This document shows positions 26,199 through 34,171 of a stretch of 64,000 nucleotides of DNA, one piece after another. The notes below the pieces were generated by a model. That model did no database searches, was not told the DNA's origin, and worked only from the letters and a program-made list of their open reading frames with translations. Both the position numbers and the translations under genes were made by a program. The DNA comes from Fen-1364 sp049515135. Lineage in GTDB: Bacteria; Spirochaetota; Spirochaetia; SZUA-6; Fen-1364. The stretch's first letter is position 1. The number at the start of each line of letters is the position of its first letter. Location: assembly GCA_049515135.1 (NCBI GenBank), contig JBEKUJ010000002.1, forward strand, positions 1 through 64,000, given 5' to 3'.

Positions 26199-28031
26199 TC
26201 ATGCCGCGTAGGGTTGCCTGCGCAGGAAGAAGGCGGCCAGACGGTCCACCAGCCAGCCAAAGCTGAACTCGATCCACGGGAGGACTCGAAAACCCGCCGG
26301 AACATAGACTGCGCGCCGTGGCCTTGCCAGGAGCTTCACGATTGCATCCGCCACGGCTTCCGGCAGCACGGAGATCTTCCCCACGGGTATTGAACGGCCC
26401 GAAGAGAGCCTCCTGACCGTCTGATAGAATTCCGTCAGAACCGGCCCGGGGCGCGCGGCGCTCACGTTGACCCCCGACCCCCGCAGTTCGCGGTACAGGG
26501 CAGTTGTGAATGCATCAACGAACGATTTTGTTGCGGAATACAGGACGGCCCAGGGACTCGGGAGGCTGCCGACAATAGAGCTGAGATTGATGATGTGACC
26601 GCTCCCCCTCCGCTTCATGAGAGGGAGAAAATGCAGGACAAGCTCAGCCATGGCGGCGTTGTTCACCTGGATCATGGTGACTGCGGTGTCGACCGACATC
26701 TCCGACGCATAGCCGTACCAGCCGAAGCCGGCGCTATTGACAAGGACATCGATCCCCTCTCCCAGCTCGACCACGCGTTCAAAAATGGTGCGCACCCCTC
26801 CCGGGGCAGCCAGATCAACGGCAAGACTCTCCGCCGTCCCGCCGCCGGCCCTGATGCGTCCGGCAAGGGCTTCAAGCCTGTCCCGCCTGCGCGCTACAAG
26901 TATCACCTTGTATCCGCGTGAGGCCAGACGCAGGGCCGTGGCCGCGCCAATCCCGCTGGAGGCGCCCGTCACCACGGCCACCCCCGCTCGACGCCCTGTA
27001 CGCGACGCGCGGCCGCGGGCCCGTTCGAACGCCGCCATGGCCTCAGAGGCAGGCTCGGGATTCTCCCGCAGCCAACGGACGGTATCTCCGATGGTCCGTC
27101 TCATCGCGCGGGGCTGATACCCAAGCTCGCCGCGCGCCCTGGCGCACGAGATGAGTGAGTTGCTTTCAAGGGTTTCAAGCGCGTAGCGGGTGAGCTGGAC
27201 CTTTCTCCCCCACAGGCGGGAGTGCAAGGTGGCAAAGACCGCGACGAGCCGCGCGATTCCGAGGGGAACGCGAAAAGCACGACCCCGCGTGCCGGCATTT
27301 TCCTTGACCAGCTCGAAAAGGTCTTCAACCGACACTCTATCGCCAGCCAGGATGTACAGTTGTCCTCTCCGGCCTTGTCGGGCTGCAACGATCATTCCCC
27401 GCGCCACGTCGCGGGCATCCACGAAATCGAAATGACCGTCCAGCACGAGGTGACTGCCCGACCGCGCCCACTTGCGGATCTGCCGAGTCATTGGGGAGAT
27501 GCCTCGGAAGTCATACGGGCCGATGATCCCGGTCGGACAGACAATCACAGCGTCAAGCCCCGCCTCCACCTCCGACAACACGGCCAGCGAGGCCTCCGCC
27601 TTGGTGCGGTCGTATTCTCCCGCCGGATTGTGAGGATCGATCCGGACCCGCTCATCCACCGGCGTGCCCTTCGGAGGACGCGCAAGGGCGTGGATGGAGC
27701 TGACATAGACCATCCGGCGCACACGGCATTCGCGGGCCACCCTGGCCACGTTTGCCGTCCCTTCGACGTTGACCCGGCGCATCAGCTCGTCCCTGCCGGG
27801 CATGATCGAAACGATTCCTGCCAGATGGTAGATTACCTCGACGTCCTGCGAAGCCCGCCTGATTGAATCCAGGTCCAGAACGTTGCCTTTCACGATATCG
27901 AGGGGAATCCCCCGGAGTCCTTCCAAGTCCTCCTGAGGCAGCACCAGGACTCGGACCTTCTCCCCGTCTCCAACAAGCTCCCTGACGAGCGCACAGCCAA
28001 GGTGCCCAGCGGCACCGGTGACAAGCACCAT
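26199..28031 (-). CDS. Two-domain SDR protein: extended epimerase-like plus classical dehydrogenase
   Basis: 610 residues. Residues 1-320 form an extended SDR (VTGAAGHLGCALV cofactor site, VYVSSIHA, YDRTK as YxxxK). Residues about 340-600 form a classical SDR (VVTGASSGIGAAT, NSAGFGWYG, INLSSIVGS, YSATKSF as YxxxK). Both domains keep Tyr-Lys pairs and so appear active. A hydrophobic C-terminus suggests membrane contact. The start is ATG 28031, with AGGAGGT 6 nt upstream. It follows tetR by 4 nt, so the regulator probably controls it. The substrate is unknown; hydrophobic compounds such as steroids, terpenoids or lipids would fit the domain pair. Confidence 0.87.
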   Translation of the reverse strand: MVLVTGAAGHLGCALVRELVGDGEKVRVLVLPQEDLEGLRGIPLDIVKGNVLDLDSIRRASQDVEVIYHLAGIVSIMPGRDELMRRVNVEGTANVARVARECRVRRMVYVSSIHALARPPKGTPVDERVRIDPHNPAGEYDRTKAEASLAVLSEVEAGLDAVIVCPTGIIGPYDFRGISPMTRQIRKWARSGSHLVLDGHFDFVDARDVARGMIVAARQGRRGQLYILAGDRVSVEDLFELVKENAGTRGRAFRVPLGIARLVAVFATLHSRLWGRKVQLTRYALETLESNSLISCARARGELGYQPRAMRRTIGDTVRWLRENPEPASEAMAAFERARGRASRTGRRAGVAVVTGASSGIGAATALRLASRGYKVILVARRRDRLEALAGRIRAGGGTAESLAVDLAAPGGVRTIFERVVELGEGIDVLVNSAGFGWYGYASEMSVDTAVTMIQVNNAAMAELVLHFLPLMKRRGSGHIINLSSIVGSLPSPWAVLYSATKSFVDAFTTALYRELRGSGVNVSAARPGPVLTEFYQTVRRLSSGRSIPVGKISVLPEAVADAIVKLLARPRRAVYVPAGFRVLPWIEFSFGWLVDRLAAFFLRRQPYAA

Positions 28032-28035
28032 CACG

Positions 28036-28734
28036 CTACCTCCTGGAATCAACCGCGCCGCGGCTGCTTACCTTGCGGCTGCCCGACTTCGACGGCAATC
28101 GTGCCGCGGGCTGGCGTGCTGCCGGCCGCCTGGCCAGCCCGTCGATCAGCAGTTTCACGGACTGCCTGATCACCTGATCCCACTGTCCTCCGCGAGGGTC
28201 CAGCACGCCCTGCAGCAGCGTTCCGACCGCAAGAGTCTCCAGGGCCTGTCCGGCGGCTTTGGAGTCCACAGTCCGAAACGACCCCTCTCGCACGCCTCTC
28301 TCTACTATTCTGGCAAGCAGGTCACGATAGTGACGGTACGGCGCCATGAGGCCCTTCCACACCTTCTTGTCACGCCGCGCCTGCTGCCAGAACTCCAGAA
28401 AGATCCCGAGCCTCCCGTCCGCCGCCTGGAAGACGTGCCTCATCTCAGAGGCCATGGCAAGAAGCCCTTCGGGCACGCTGCCGGACCTCCCCATCGCGCC
28501 CCGCAGCTGCTCCCTCACGCCGGCCAGCCAGGCCTGCATGAGCTCCAGGAACACCGCCTGCTTGCTTCTGAAATGGTGATAGAAAGCGCCCTTGCTCACC
28601 CGGGAGGCCCGGCAGATGGACGCGACGCCGCTTGCGTTGTACCCCCTCTGCGCGAAGAGCCTGAGCGACACCTGGAGGATGCGGTTTCTCGTCTCGACGC
28701 TGCGTGCCTGCACGCGCTGGTTCGCCTTTCCCAC
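28036..28734 (-). CDS. TetR-family transcriptional regulator
   Basis: 232 residues. The N-terminal HTH is ILQVSLRLFAQRGYNASGVASI then VSKGAFYHHFRSKQAV, the classic TetR pattern. The ligand-binding region follows. The C-terminal 30 residues are Arg/Ser/Pro-rich and low in complexity. The start is GTG 28734 without a ribosome site; a later start cannot be excluded. A perfect 18-bp palindrome lies 2 nt upstream and is the probable autoregulatory operator. The SDR gene is 4 nt downstream. Confidence 0.92.
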   Translation of the reverse strand: MGKANQRVQARSVETRNRILQVSLRLFAQRGYNASGVASICRASRVSKGAFYHHFRSKQAVFLELMQAWLAGVREQLRGAMGRSGSVPEGLLAMASEMRHVFQAADGRLGIFLEFWQQARRDKKVWKGLMAPYRHYRDLLARIVERGVREGSFRTVDSKAAGQALETLAVGTLLQGVLDPRGGQWDQVIRQSVKLLIDGLARRPAARQPAARLPSKSGSRKVSSRGAVDSRR

Positions 28735-28736
28735 AA

Positions 28737-28754
28737 ATACCGACCGGTCGGTAT
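28737..28754. promoter_or_regulatory. TetR operator, 18-bp perfect palindrome
   Basis: ATACCGACCGGTCGGTAT is a perfect inverted repeat of the ACCGACCGGTCGGT type often bound by TetR regulators. It lies between a TATAAA hexamer (28763-28758 on the minus strand) and the tetR start, where a bound dimer would cover the initiation site. Confidence 0.8.
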
Positions 28755-28801
28755 GCTTTTATATCAATCGTAGCGCGGATTTCTCCGCGTGTCCAGACCG
28801 C

Positions 28802-28825
28802 GGCAGCCGAGGCATATCGGCTGCC
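28802..28825. terminator. Hairpin downstream of rlmB
   Basis: GGCAGCCGA/TCGGCTGCC with a six-base loop forms a nine-pair stem, 7 nt beyond the rlmB stop. A second stem (CGCGGA/TCCGCG) is at about 28773-28789. There is no T-run, so termination would be imperfect or Rho-dependent. Confidence 0.5.
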
Positions 28826-28831
28826 GATGGC

Positions 28832-29578
28832 TCACTCTCGCGCCATGTGGGGGAACCCCTGCCGCCGCCGGGCCTCAAAGAGCAGAATACCTGCAGCCAC
28901 CGAGACGTTGAAGGAGTCGACGTGACCGGCACCGGGGATGCGCACCAGCAGGTCGCACCTTTCCCTGACAAGGCGCCGCATGCCGGTGCCCTCGCTTCCC
29001 AGGACAAGGCACACCTTTCCGCCTAGGTCGAGCTTGTCCGTGGTCTGCCCGCCGATGTCCGCTCCGAAGATCCAGAAGCCGTTCTCTTTGAGGAGCTCCA
29101 GGGCGGAGGGGATGTTCGGGACCACGGCAAGGGGAACATACGCACTGGAGCCGGCGGACACCTTGGCCACCGTCTGTGTTTCCTGCGCGGAGTGGCGGGA
29201 CGGAATCACGACAATGTCCGTGGCGAACTGGTCGGCGGAGCGCAGGATGGCCCCGAGGTTCTGCGGGTCAGTGATTCCGTCCAGCACCAGAACGAGCGCT
29301 GTGGGCGTTGACAGGCCGGAGAGCAGGCGACGGAGGTCCTTCTGCAGCGAAGCAGGCGCGCGGGAAAGCACCAGCACGGCACCGCGGTGGGCATCCGTCC
29401 CGCACAGGCCGGTCAGCTCACCTTCCTCCACATCGGAGACCGGCACTCCCCGGCTTTCCGCCGCCTCCCGCAGCTTCTGGATCCTCGCGTTCTCCCGCGA
29501 TACAAGAAGGGAAGCTCCTGACACGCCTTTGCGCAGGGTCTCCTCGATGGTGTGGAATCCGAACAGGTGTTCAGGCAT
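28832..29578 (-). CDS. rlmB: 23S rRNA 2'-O-methyltransferase RlmB-like (SpoU family)
   Basis: 248 residues. The SPOUT knot motifs are DGITDPQNLGAILRSAD, VCLVLGSEGTGMRRLV and SFNVSVAAGILLFE. An N-terminal substrate-binding domain (HLFGFHTIEETL) is typical of RlmB/TrmH relatives. It methylates a guanosine ribose in 23S rRNA in known RlmB proteins. It follows the DNA methyltransferase by one base and ends the buk operon. Confidence 0.9.
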   Translation of the reverse strand: MPEHLFGFHTIEETLRKGVSGASLLVSRENARIQKLREAAESRGVPVSDVEEGELTGLCGTDAHRGAVLVLSRAPASLQKDLRRLLSGLSTPTALVLVLDGITDPQNLGAILRSADQFATDIVVIPSRHSAQETQTVAKVSAGSSAYVPLAVVPNIPSALELLKENGFWIFGADIGGQTTDKLDLGGKVCLVLGSEGTGMRRLVRERCDLLVRIPGAGHVDSFNVSVAAGILLFEARRRQGFPHMARE

Positions 29579-29579
29579 G

Positions 29580-30452
29580 CTATTCTCCTTGCAGCTCCCT
29601 GCGAAAAACGAGGACGTTCTGATGAATCAGGGAAGGAATGTAGGAATACTGGTAGCCGTAGAGATGGAGCTTCTTCGAAACATCGTACCAGACGATATTC
29701 GCCTTCCATACCAGTCCAGGAACAGCGGCAATCACCTGGGCAAGCTCCGCTGAAAGGCTGTGATACCGGCCGTCTCTGTACATGTCTCCGATGAAGCTCA
29801 GAAGATACCCCTGCGGTTTCAGCAGGCGCGCGGAAAGGGAAAACACTTCCGCCATGTGAGCCAGCCAGTCCGCCTTGGAGGCATACTCGCCCCCGTTGAA
29901 CGCGGAGAGCTTGCTCGCCCTGGCGGGTCGTGCGGTTTCCCCGACGCGCTTGAATGTTCCTTTTGAACGCTCCGCCTTGTCCATCTTCCAGTACGGGACG
30001 TCCGTGAACACGCAATCGAACGATCTTCCCTTCATCTCCGAAAGGGCCGCGCAGGCGTCCCCGAGGATCGTCTCCTGCTCCCCGAGTCCTTCCCTGGCGC
30101 AGACTTCACGGTATATCTCGATCCAGCGGGAATCGATCTCCACGCCGGTGGCTGTGCGGCCGGCAAGCGACGCGCCCAGGAGGACGCCGCCCACGCCCAT
30201 GAACGGATCCAGGACCTTTTCCCCCGACTTCGTGAATGCCCGGATGAGGTCGGCGCAGAGGGCGGGCGGCTTCTGGCCTCCATGCCGGCTTCGCAGGGCA
30301 TGCTGCATGTCCGGCGGATACGGTTTGGTGATCACGGATCTGGTCCAGAAGACCCACTCCCGCCCGGTGAGATCATTGACCCTGTTGCTTTCCGAGTAGA
30401 ACCCCCTGGACTTTCCGTTTTCATCAACCAGCTCACGCTTTTGGCCACGCAT
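29580..30452 (-). CDS. DNA (N4/N6) methyltransferase
   Basis: 290 residues. Motif X/I: KPPALCADLI followed by LDPFMGVGGVLLGASLAGR, the AdoMet pocket (82-89). Motif IV is TDVPYW (150-155), a variant of DPPY. Motif order X-I-IV is seen, unlike the IV-first order of beta-class enzymes. The C-terminal half (GYLLSFIGDMY, SYIPSLIHQNVLVF) completes the fold. No restriction gene is adjacent, so this may be an orphan modification enzyme. It lies 5 nt after the D12-like gene. Confidence 0.82.
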   Translation of the reverse strand: MRGQKRELVDENGKSRGFYSESNRVNDLTGREWVFWTRSVITKPYPPDMQHALRSRHGGQKPPALCADLIRAFTKSGEKVLDPFMGVGGVLLGASLAGRTATGVEIDSRWIEIYREVCAREGLGEQETILGDACAALSEMKGRSFDCVFTDVPYWKMDKAERSKGTFKRVGETARPARASKLSAFNGGEYASKADWLAHMAEVFSLSARLLKPQGYLLSFIGDMYRDGRYHSLSAELAQVIAAVPGLVWKANIVWYDVSKKLHLYGYQYSYIPSLIHQNVLVFRRELQGE

Positions 30453-30457
30453 GGCGC

Positions 30458-31432
30458 CTACCTCCCGCGCCTCAGGTGGAAGAGGATCTCCCTGACGCTT
30501 CGCCGGGCAGCGACCCCCGCGCCGTTTCCAAACACCGGGTATTCAGTGTCGATCTCTTCGACGTCTCCGTGCCGGGAAAGGATGCCGCGGATTTCCTGAC
30601 GGGAAAGAATCCCCTCGGAGCTGTAGGAAAGAAAAACCTCACGCGCGATGGTCTCTTCAATCAGCTTCCTGAGGGCAGCCGCTGCCCCTGTCCTTCTGGA
30701 AAAAGGGCTTTGCATCCCCCTGCGGTCGAACTTGCGTGTCTTGCCAAAGAGGGGAGGCTTCTGCCAGAACGCGAGGTTTTCCAGGACATGGTAGTTGTCG
30801 CAGTATTGCCGGCAATTGTAAGGGGGATCGTAGTATGCTGCTTCGACGTCCAGGCGTGAGGCCAGGCTGAGCATGTCGCCGTGCACCACCTCCAGCTCCA
30901 GTCCCTCCAGTCTGGCAGGGGGCTGGAGGAAGAAGCTCGACCTGACTCTCTCATCCACCAGGTGCCGTCCCTTCACCATGCTTCGTCCGTCGATGTGCTT
31001 GAGGAACGCATCGTACTGGCCCAGCGTGTTCGCAACACGGTCTGCCGCAAGGAGGAACGCAGCAAGGAGGATGGTCTGCTCGCCGTCTGAGATCTGCGAA
31101 CCGGCCCGCAGGGTCTCGATCCGCTCGCGGATCGAATCCATGCGGCTGCAATTCTCGACAGTGAAATACGTGCCGCCGTAGCTTTCCGCAATGTACCCGC
31201 GGGCCGGAGCCAGGGAGTTCAGATCCAGCAGAAGGGCCGTGACGCGCGGGTCCTCTGGCGGCCGGCGGGCCATCTCCGCGCAGAAGCCATCCAGGAAAGA
31301 CGAGGGGGTCCCGACTCTTTCAATGATCCTTGCCGCAATCCAGTCCCGCAGGAGCCTCTTGGAGCCGAGGAACTTCCTGTTCCAGGGAAGGAGCCGGGCT
31401 TCAGTCCTGAGGCTTGTCGTCGATCCGCTCAA
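30458..31432 (-). CDS. D12-class DNA adenine methyltransferase, apparently lacking motif I
   Basis: About 324 residues from a TTG at 31432 (ATG 31474 is an alternative). Recognisable blocks: NRKFLGSKRLL near the N-terminus, LNSLAPARGYIAESYGGTYF, DRVANTLGQYDAFLK, motif IV YYDPPYNCRQY, and KPPLFGKTRKFDR. The AdoMet loop normally expected after SFLD (FxGxG, as in FLDLFAGTG) is absent: SFLD runs straight into GFCAEM and then the LNSL block, about 30-40 residues too soon. Family knowledge implies this protein would bind AdoMet poorly or not at all. It overlaps the HAMP gene by up to 32 nt. Confidence 0.75.
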   Translation of the reverse strand: MSGSTTSLRTEARLLPWNRKFLGSKRLLRDWIAARIIERVGTPSSFLDGFCAEMARRPPEDPRVTALLLDLNSLAPARGYIAESYGGTYFTVENCSRMDSIRERIETLRAGSQISDGEQTILLAAFLLAADRVANTLGQYDAFLKHIDGRSMVKGRHLVDERVRSSFFLQPPARLEGLELEVVHGDMLSLASRLDVEAAYYDPPYNCRQYCDNYHVLENLAFWQKPPLFGKTRKFDRRGMQSPFSRRTGAAAALRKLIEETIAREVFLSYSSEGILSRQEIRGILSRHGDVEEIDTEYPVFGNGAGVAARRSVREILFHLRRGR

Positions 31433-31787
31433 TGAGCTTGTTGACCTTTTCAGCGAGCTCCGGAAAGGCGTCATGTTTTCGAAACCTGACCCGCACGCGC
31501 TTCTCTCCGGCCAGAACCCTGTCAATATCACTCTGGACCCTGTACACCGGCCCGGCAATCCGGTGAGTGAGGAAAATCCCGGCAATGATGAGAGCGAGCA
31601 TGATCACGATGTCGTTGACCAGAATGGGGGGAAAGATCGATGCGACGCCCTGCGCGCGCACTGCTGCGGATACCAGCAATGCTCCCGCGGTGAAAGCGGC
31701 AAAGCCGCAGACGACAATGAGAAGCAGGATTGCAATCACCCTGTATTGGAAGACGTTGTCAATGACTTTGATCCTTCTTCGATGCAC
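31401..31787 (-). CDS. Small two-helix membrane protein with HAMP domain
   Basis: 128 residues. Two transmembrane helices (about 17-41 and 58-78) are followed by a HAMP-like region (HRIAGPVYRVQSDIDRVLAGE, ending in LAEKVNKLIERI). No kinase, MCP or cyclase output domain follows. It might gate another protein in trans. The start is GTG 31787, with GGAGG 5 nt upstream overlapping the buk end. It lies between buk and the methyltransferases in the same operon. Confidence 0.78.
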   Translation of the reverse strand: MHRRRIKVIDNVFQYRVIAILLLIVVCGFAAFTAGALLVSAAVRAQGVASIFPPILVNDIVIMLALIIAGIFLTHRIAGPVYRVQSDIDRVLAGEKRVRVRFRKHDAFPELAEKVNKLIERIDDKPQD

Positions 31788-31799
31788 GTCAGCCTCCGC

Positions 31800-32879
31800 T
31801 CACCCTTCGTAGGTCCCTGCCCGGGCGTCACCCAGGAGCACCTCGCGAACTCCCATGGCCAAGGCTTCCAGCTCGTTCTCACCGGGAAACAGGAGCACGG
31901 GCGCCAGGAAAGAGACCCGGGACGATATCTCCCTGACCACGCGTTCGGAGAACGCCAGCCCTCCGGTCAGCACGATGGCGTCAGCCCGTCCGGCAGTGAA
32001 CGCAGCCAGTCCGACGATGAACTTGGAGATCTGGTAGCACATCGTCCGGATCAGCGCGTCGCACAGCCCTGGATCCAGTCCGCCCTGCCCCGCGGCAGAT
32101 TTCTCGATCTCCTTGAACTCGTTGGTGCCAAGGTATGCCACAAGACCGCCCTTGCCCGTGAGCATCAGCTGAAGGGCCTGAGGATCATGCTGATGGGCCA
32201 GGATCCAGCGCATCCAGTCCCCCGCGGGCACTGTCCCGGCCCGCTCGATTGCAAATGGGCCGTCTCCGTCGAGCGCGTTGTTGACGTCCACGACCCTTCC
32301 CCCCGTGTGAATGCCTATGGAGGTGCCGCCTCCCATGTGCGCAACTATCAGGGTGCAGTCATCATATTTCTTTCCCAGGCTCCGGGCGGCCTTTTTTGCC
32401 GTGGCTTTCTGATTGAGGGCGTGGAAAATCGACCGCCGGGGGATCTGGGGAACTCCCGAGTAGCGGGCGACGGGATCCAGCTCATCCACAACAACGGGGT
32501 CGACGATAAAGGCTTTCACGCCGATCTCGGATGCAATGGCGTCAGCGATGAGGGCCCCGAGGTTGGAAGCGTGAGTCCCGTACCTGCAGGAGATGAGGTC
32601 CGCCTTCATCTTCTCATTGACCTCGTAGACCCCGCCGGCAAGGGGCTTGAGCAGCCCGCCCCTTCCCACGACTGCCGTGATGTCGGAAAGCTCCACGCCG
32701 GCCTCGGCGAGGCCTTCGCGCACAGCAATACTGCGCAGCTCGAGCTGATCCTCGATCCTTCTCAGACGGGCGATGTCATCCGGTGAATGACTGACTCCCT
32801 TTTTCCAGCACTCCATGGTGTCGTCATACAGGGCCACCTTCGTGGAAGTCGAGCCGGGATTGATCGCCAGTATCTTCAT
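31800..32879 (-). CDS. buk: Butyrate kinase
   Basis: 359 residues. LAINPGSTSTKVALYD is the ASKHA phosphate-1 motif. VAHMGGGTSIGIHTGGRVVDVNNALDGDGPF is split here by naming only its parts: HMGGGTSIG and NNALDGDGPF. LTGGLAFSERVV closes the site. The enzyme converts butyryl-phosphate and ADP to butyrate and ATP, or acts on branched-chain acyl-phosphates. The start is ATG 32879; TTGCAA-18-TACTAT ends 13 nt upstream, giving a leader of only about 6 nt with no ribosome site. No phosphotransbutyrylase is seen in the window. Confidence 0.93.
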   Translation of the reverse strand: MKILAINPGSTSTKVALYDDTMECWKKGVSHSPDDIARLRRIEDQLELRSIAVREGLAEAGVELSDITAVVGRGGLLKPLAGGVYEVNEKMKADLISCRYGTHASNLGALIADAIASEIGVKAFIVDPVVVDELDPVARYSGVPQIPRRSIFHALNQKATAKKAARSLGKKYDDCTLIVAHMGGGTSIGIHTGGRVVDVNNALDGDGPFAIERAGTVPAGDWMRWILAHQHDPQALQLMLTGKGGLVAYLGTNEFKEIEKSAAGQGGLDPGLCDALIRTMCYQISKFIVGLAAFTAGRADAIVLTGGLAFSERVVREISSRVSFLAPVLLFPGENELEALAMGVREVLLGDARAGTYEG

Positions 32880-32892
32880 GGCCGTCGGCGCT

Positions 32893-32922
32893 ATAGTATC
32901 AGCCCCTATCAGATTGTTGCAA
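32893..32922 (-). promoter_or_regulatory. Promoter of the buk operon
   Basis: On the minus strand TTGCAA (32922-32917), 18 bp, TACTAT (32898-32893), then 13 nt to the buk ATG. The predicted leader is about 6 nt. Confidence 0.55.
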
Positions 32923-32953
32923 GAAGCGAGGTGATGTTTCCGGCCTGCCCGGG

Positions 32954-32962
32954 TGTTATACT
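32954..32962 (+). promoter_or_regulatory. Extended -10 promoter of the 33010 gene
   Basis: TG-T-TATACT (32954-32962) is an extended -10. No convincing -35 is visible. The leader is about 40 nt and ends in a G-rich ribosome site. Very similar GTTATACT sequence precedes the paralogous lipoprotein gene at 34172. Confidence 0.5.
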
Positions 32963-33009
32963 GGTATGGACAGGGCAACTTCTAGGACACGGGATTCAGG
33001 GGGGACCAG

Positions 33010-33573
33010 ATGAAAAAGATATTGCTCCCGCTGGCAGCGGTGCTTCTCCTCGCCATGGCAGTACCGGCATTCGCGTACAGCCCTCGTGGAGAGTGGGAGT
33101 TGGGGTTGAGCTGGACCCCAAGCAGGGATTCGAGCAACATCGCGGACCCGAACGCAGTCAACTCGATCATCGGCTTCCATGTCGGGTACGCGTGGAGCAT
33201 CCTGTATGCCTCGTGGGACGCATATGCCATGCCGGACTACTGGGTCTGGAACATGACAGGCTATTACACGCCGGGGTTTCTCAATCTCTTCGACGTAGGG
33301 GTGAGGCTCGTCCTCAAGCCCATCCTCGCTTACGCGGAAGTGGGACCCAACTACCTCTACGTCTACGGCGGGCAAAGCTACGGCAATATCGGAGTGAATG
33401 CCCGGGCCGGAGTGGGAGTGAAGTTCGGATGGTGGGGGGTCAACGTGTCCGGAACCCAGGTCTTTGCCAACTGGAGCGACCTGAGCGCGGCCTTCAGCGA
33501 CGCCTGGCACGGCAACTGGAGCACGCTCTCCGACGGCAACTCTGCCAGCGTCAACTTGGCAATCTACTTCTGA
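33010..33573 (+). CDS. Exported beta-rich protein, probable outer-membrane barrel
   Basis: 187 residues. A signal peptide (MKKILLPLAAVLLLAMA..) is cleaved after AFA. The mature part is rich in Gly, Tyr and Trp with alternating hydrophobic strands (GVGVKFGWWGVNVSG) and ends in IYF, an outer-membrane-type C-terminal Phe. I do not recognise a named family. The start is ATG 33010 after a strong GGGGGGA ribosome site. A lipoprotein gene follows 13 nt later. Confidence 0.75.
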   Translation: MKKILLPLAAVLLLAMAVPAFAYSPRGEWELGLSWTPSRDSSNIADPNAVNSIIGFHVGYAWSILYASWDAYAMPDYWVWNMTGYYTPGFLNLFDVGVRLVLKPILAYAEVGPNYLYVYGGQSYGNIGVNARAGVGVKFGWWGVNVSGTQVFANWSDLSAAFSDAWHGNWSTLSDGNSASVNLAIYF

Positions 33574-33586
33574 TCGGGGGGGTGAC

Positions 33587-34054
33587 ATGAAGATCACGAG
33601 AAAACTGCCGCTGGTGCTTCTTGCAGCCGGGATGGCTTTGCTCCTGTCCGGCTGTGACCCGATGCTGGACGGAATCTTCCCCGAAAGACAGATAGTCAAC
33701 GTAACCGTTGAGGTTTATGCCCCCCATCATGCGGACTACGTCAGTGGTTACTCATACGTTCAAGTGCAGCTGTTGGATAGCTCGGGCTTTGTTCTTACGA
33801 CTCTTACGTCCTTTTCACCAACGAGCTACAACTCTATAACCGGCAATCTGAATTACACCTTTCAATTCAACAAGCTGAAAAACGATACCTACGGGCTGTG
33901 GTCACTGTACTATGGGTCCCTAACTGGCTACTATCCACTTCCTTACGGCGGCACGCCCACTTTCTCCGTGGAGAACTCAGGCTACACCAATTCCGTTACT
34001 TTGCCTTACAACAAGTCTTCTGACATTACAAACCTGACGGTCGTCATCAATTGA
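33587..34054 (+). CDS. Lipoprotein, paralogue of the 34172 gene
   Basis: 155 residues. Lipobox LLSGC at residues 20-24. The mature N-terminus CDPMLDGIFPERQIVNVTVEV resembles CGQLMNVIYPSNAIAVDVRV of the gene at 34172 (fragments compared), and both proteins end in IN, so they are paralogues. The mature part is rich in Tyr, Ser and Thr. Its DNA is less GC-rich than the surroundings, which may reflect recent change or transfer. It is followed by a strong terminator hairpin. Confidence 0.8.
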   Translation: MKITRKLPLVLLAAGMALLLSGCDPMLDGIFPERQIVNVTVEVYAPHHADYVSGYSYVQVQLLDSSGFVLTTLTSFSPTSYNSITGNLNYTFQFNKLKNDTYGLWSLYYGSLTGYYPLPYGGTPTFSVENSGYTNSVTLPYNKSSDITNLTVVIN

Positions 34055-34073
34055 CTATCGTCCTGGAAAGGCC

Positions 34074-34101
34074 GAAACGCCCCCACCGGCGGGGGCGTTT
34101 C
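34074..34101 (+). terminator. Strong terminator hairpin
   Basis: An 11-bp perfect stem, GAAACGCCCCC/GGGGGCGTTTC, encloses a six-base loop. It follows the first lipoprotein gene by 20 nt. The T-tract is only three bases, within the stem. Confidence 0.75.
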
Positions 34102-34171
34102 CGTGTCTGGGTCCCTGCGGGGGGTGGCAATTCAGTCCGAGTTTGCGTTATACTTTGATGGCAAAAGAGGA

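Noticed and set aside
31191..32786. 531-codon open frame on the plus strand
   Set aside because: Antisense to buk, the HAMP gene and the D12-like gene; the translation has no recognisable domain and is rich in Gly, Asp, His and Arg.
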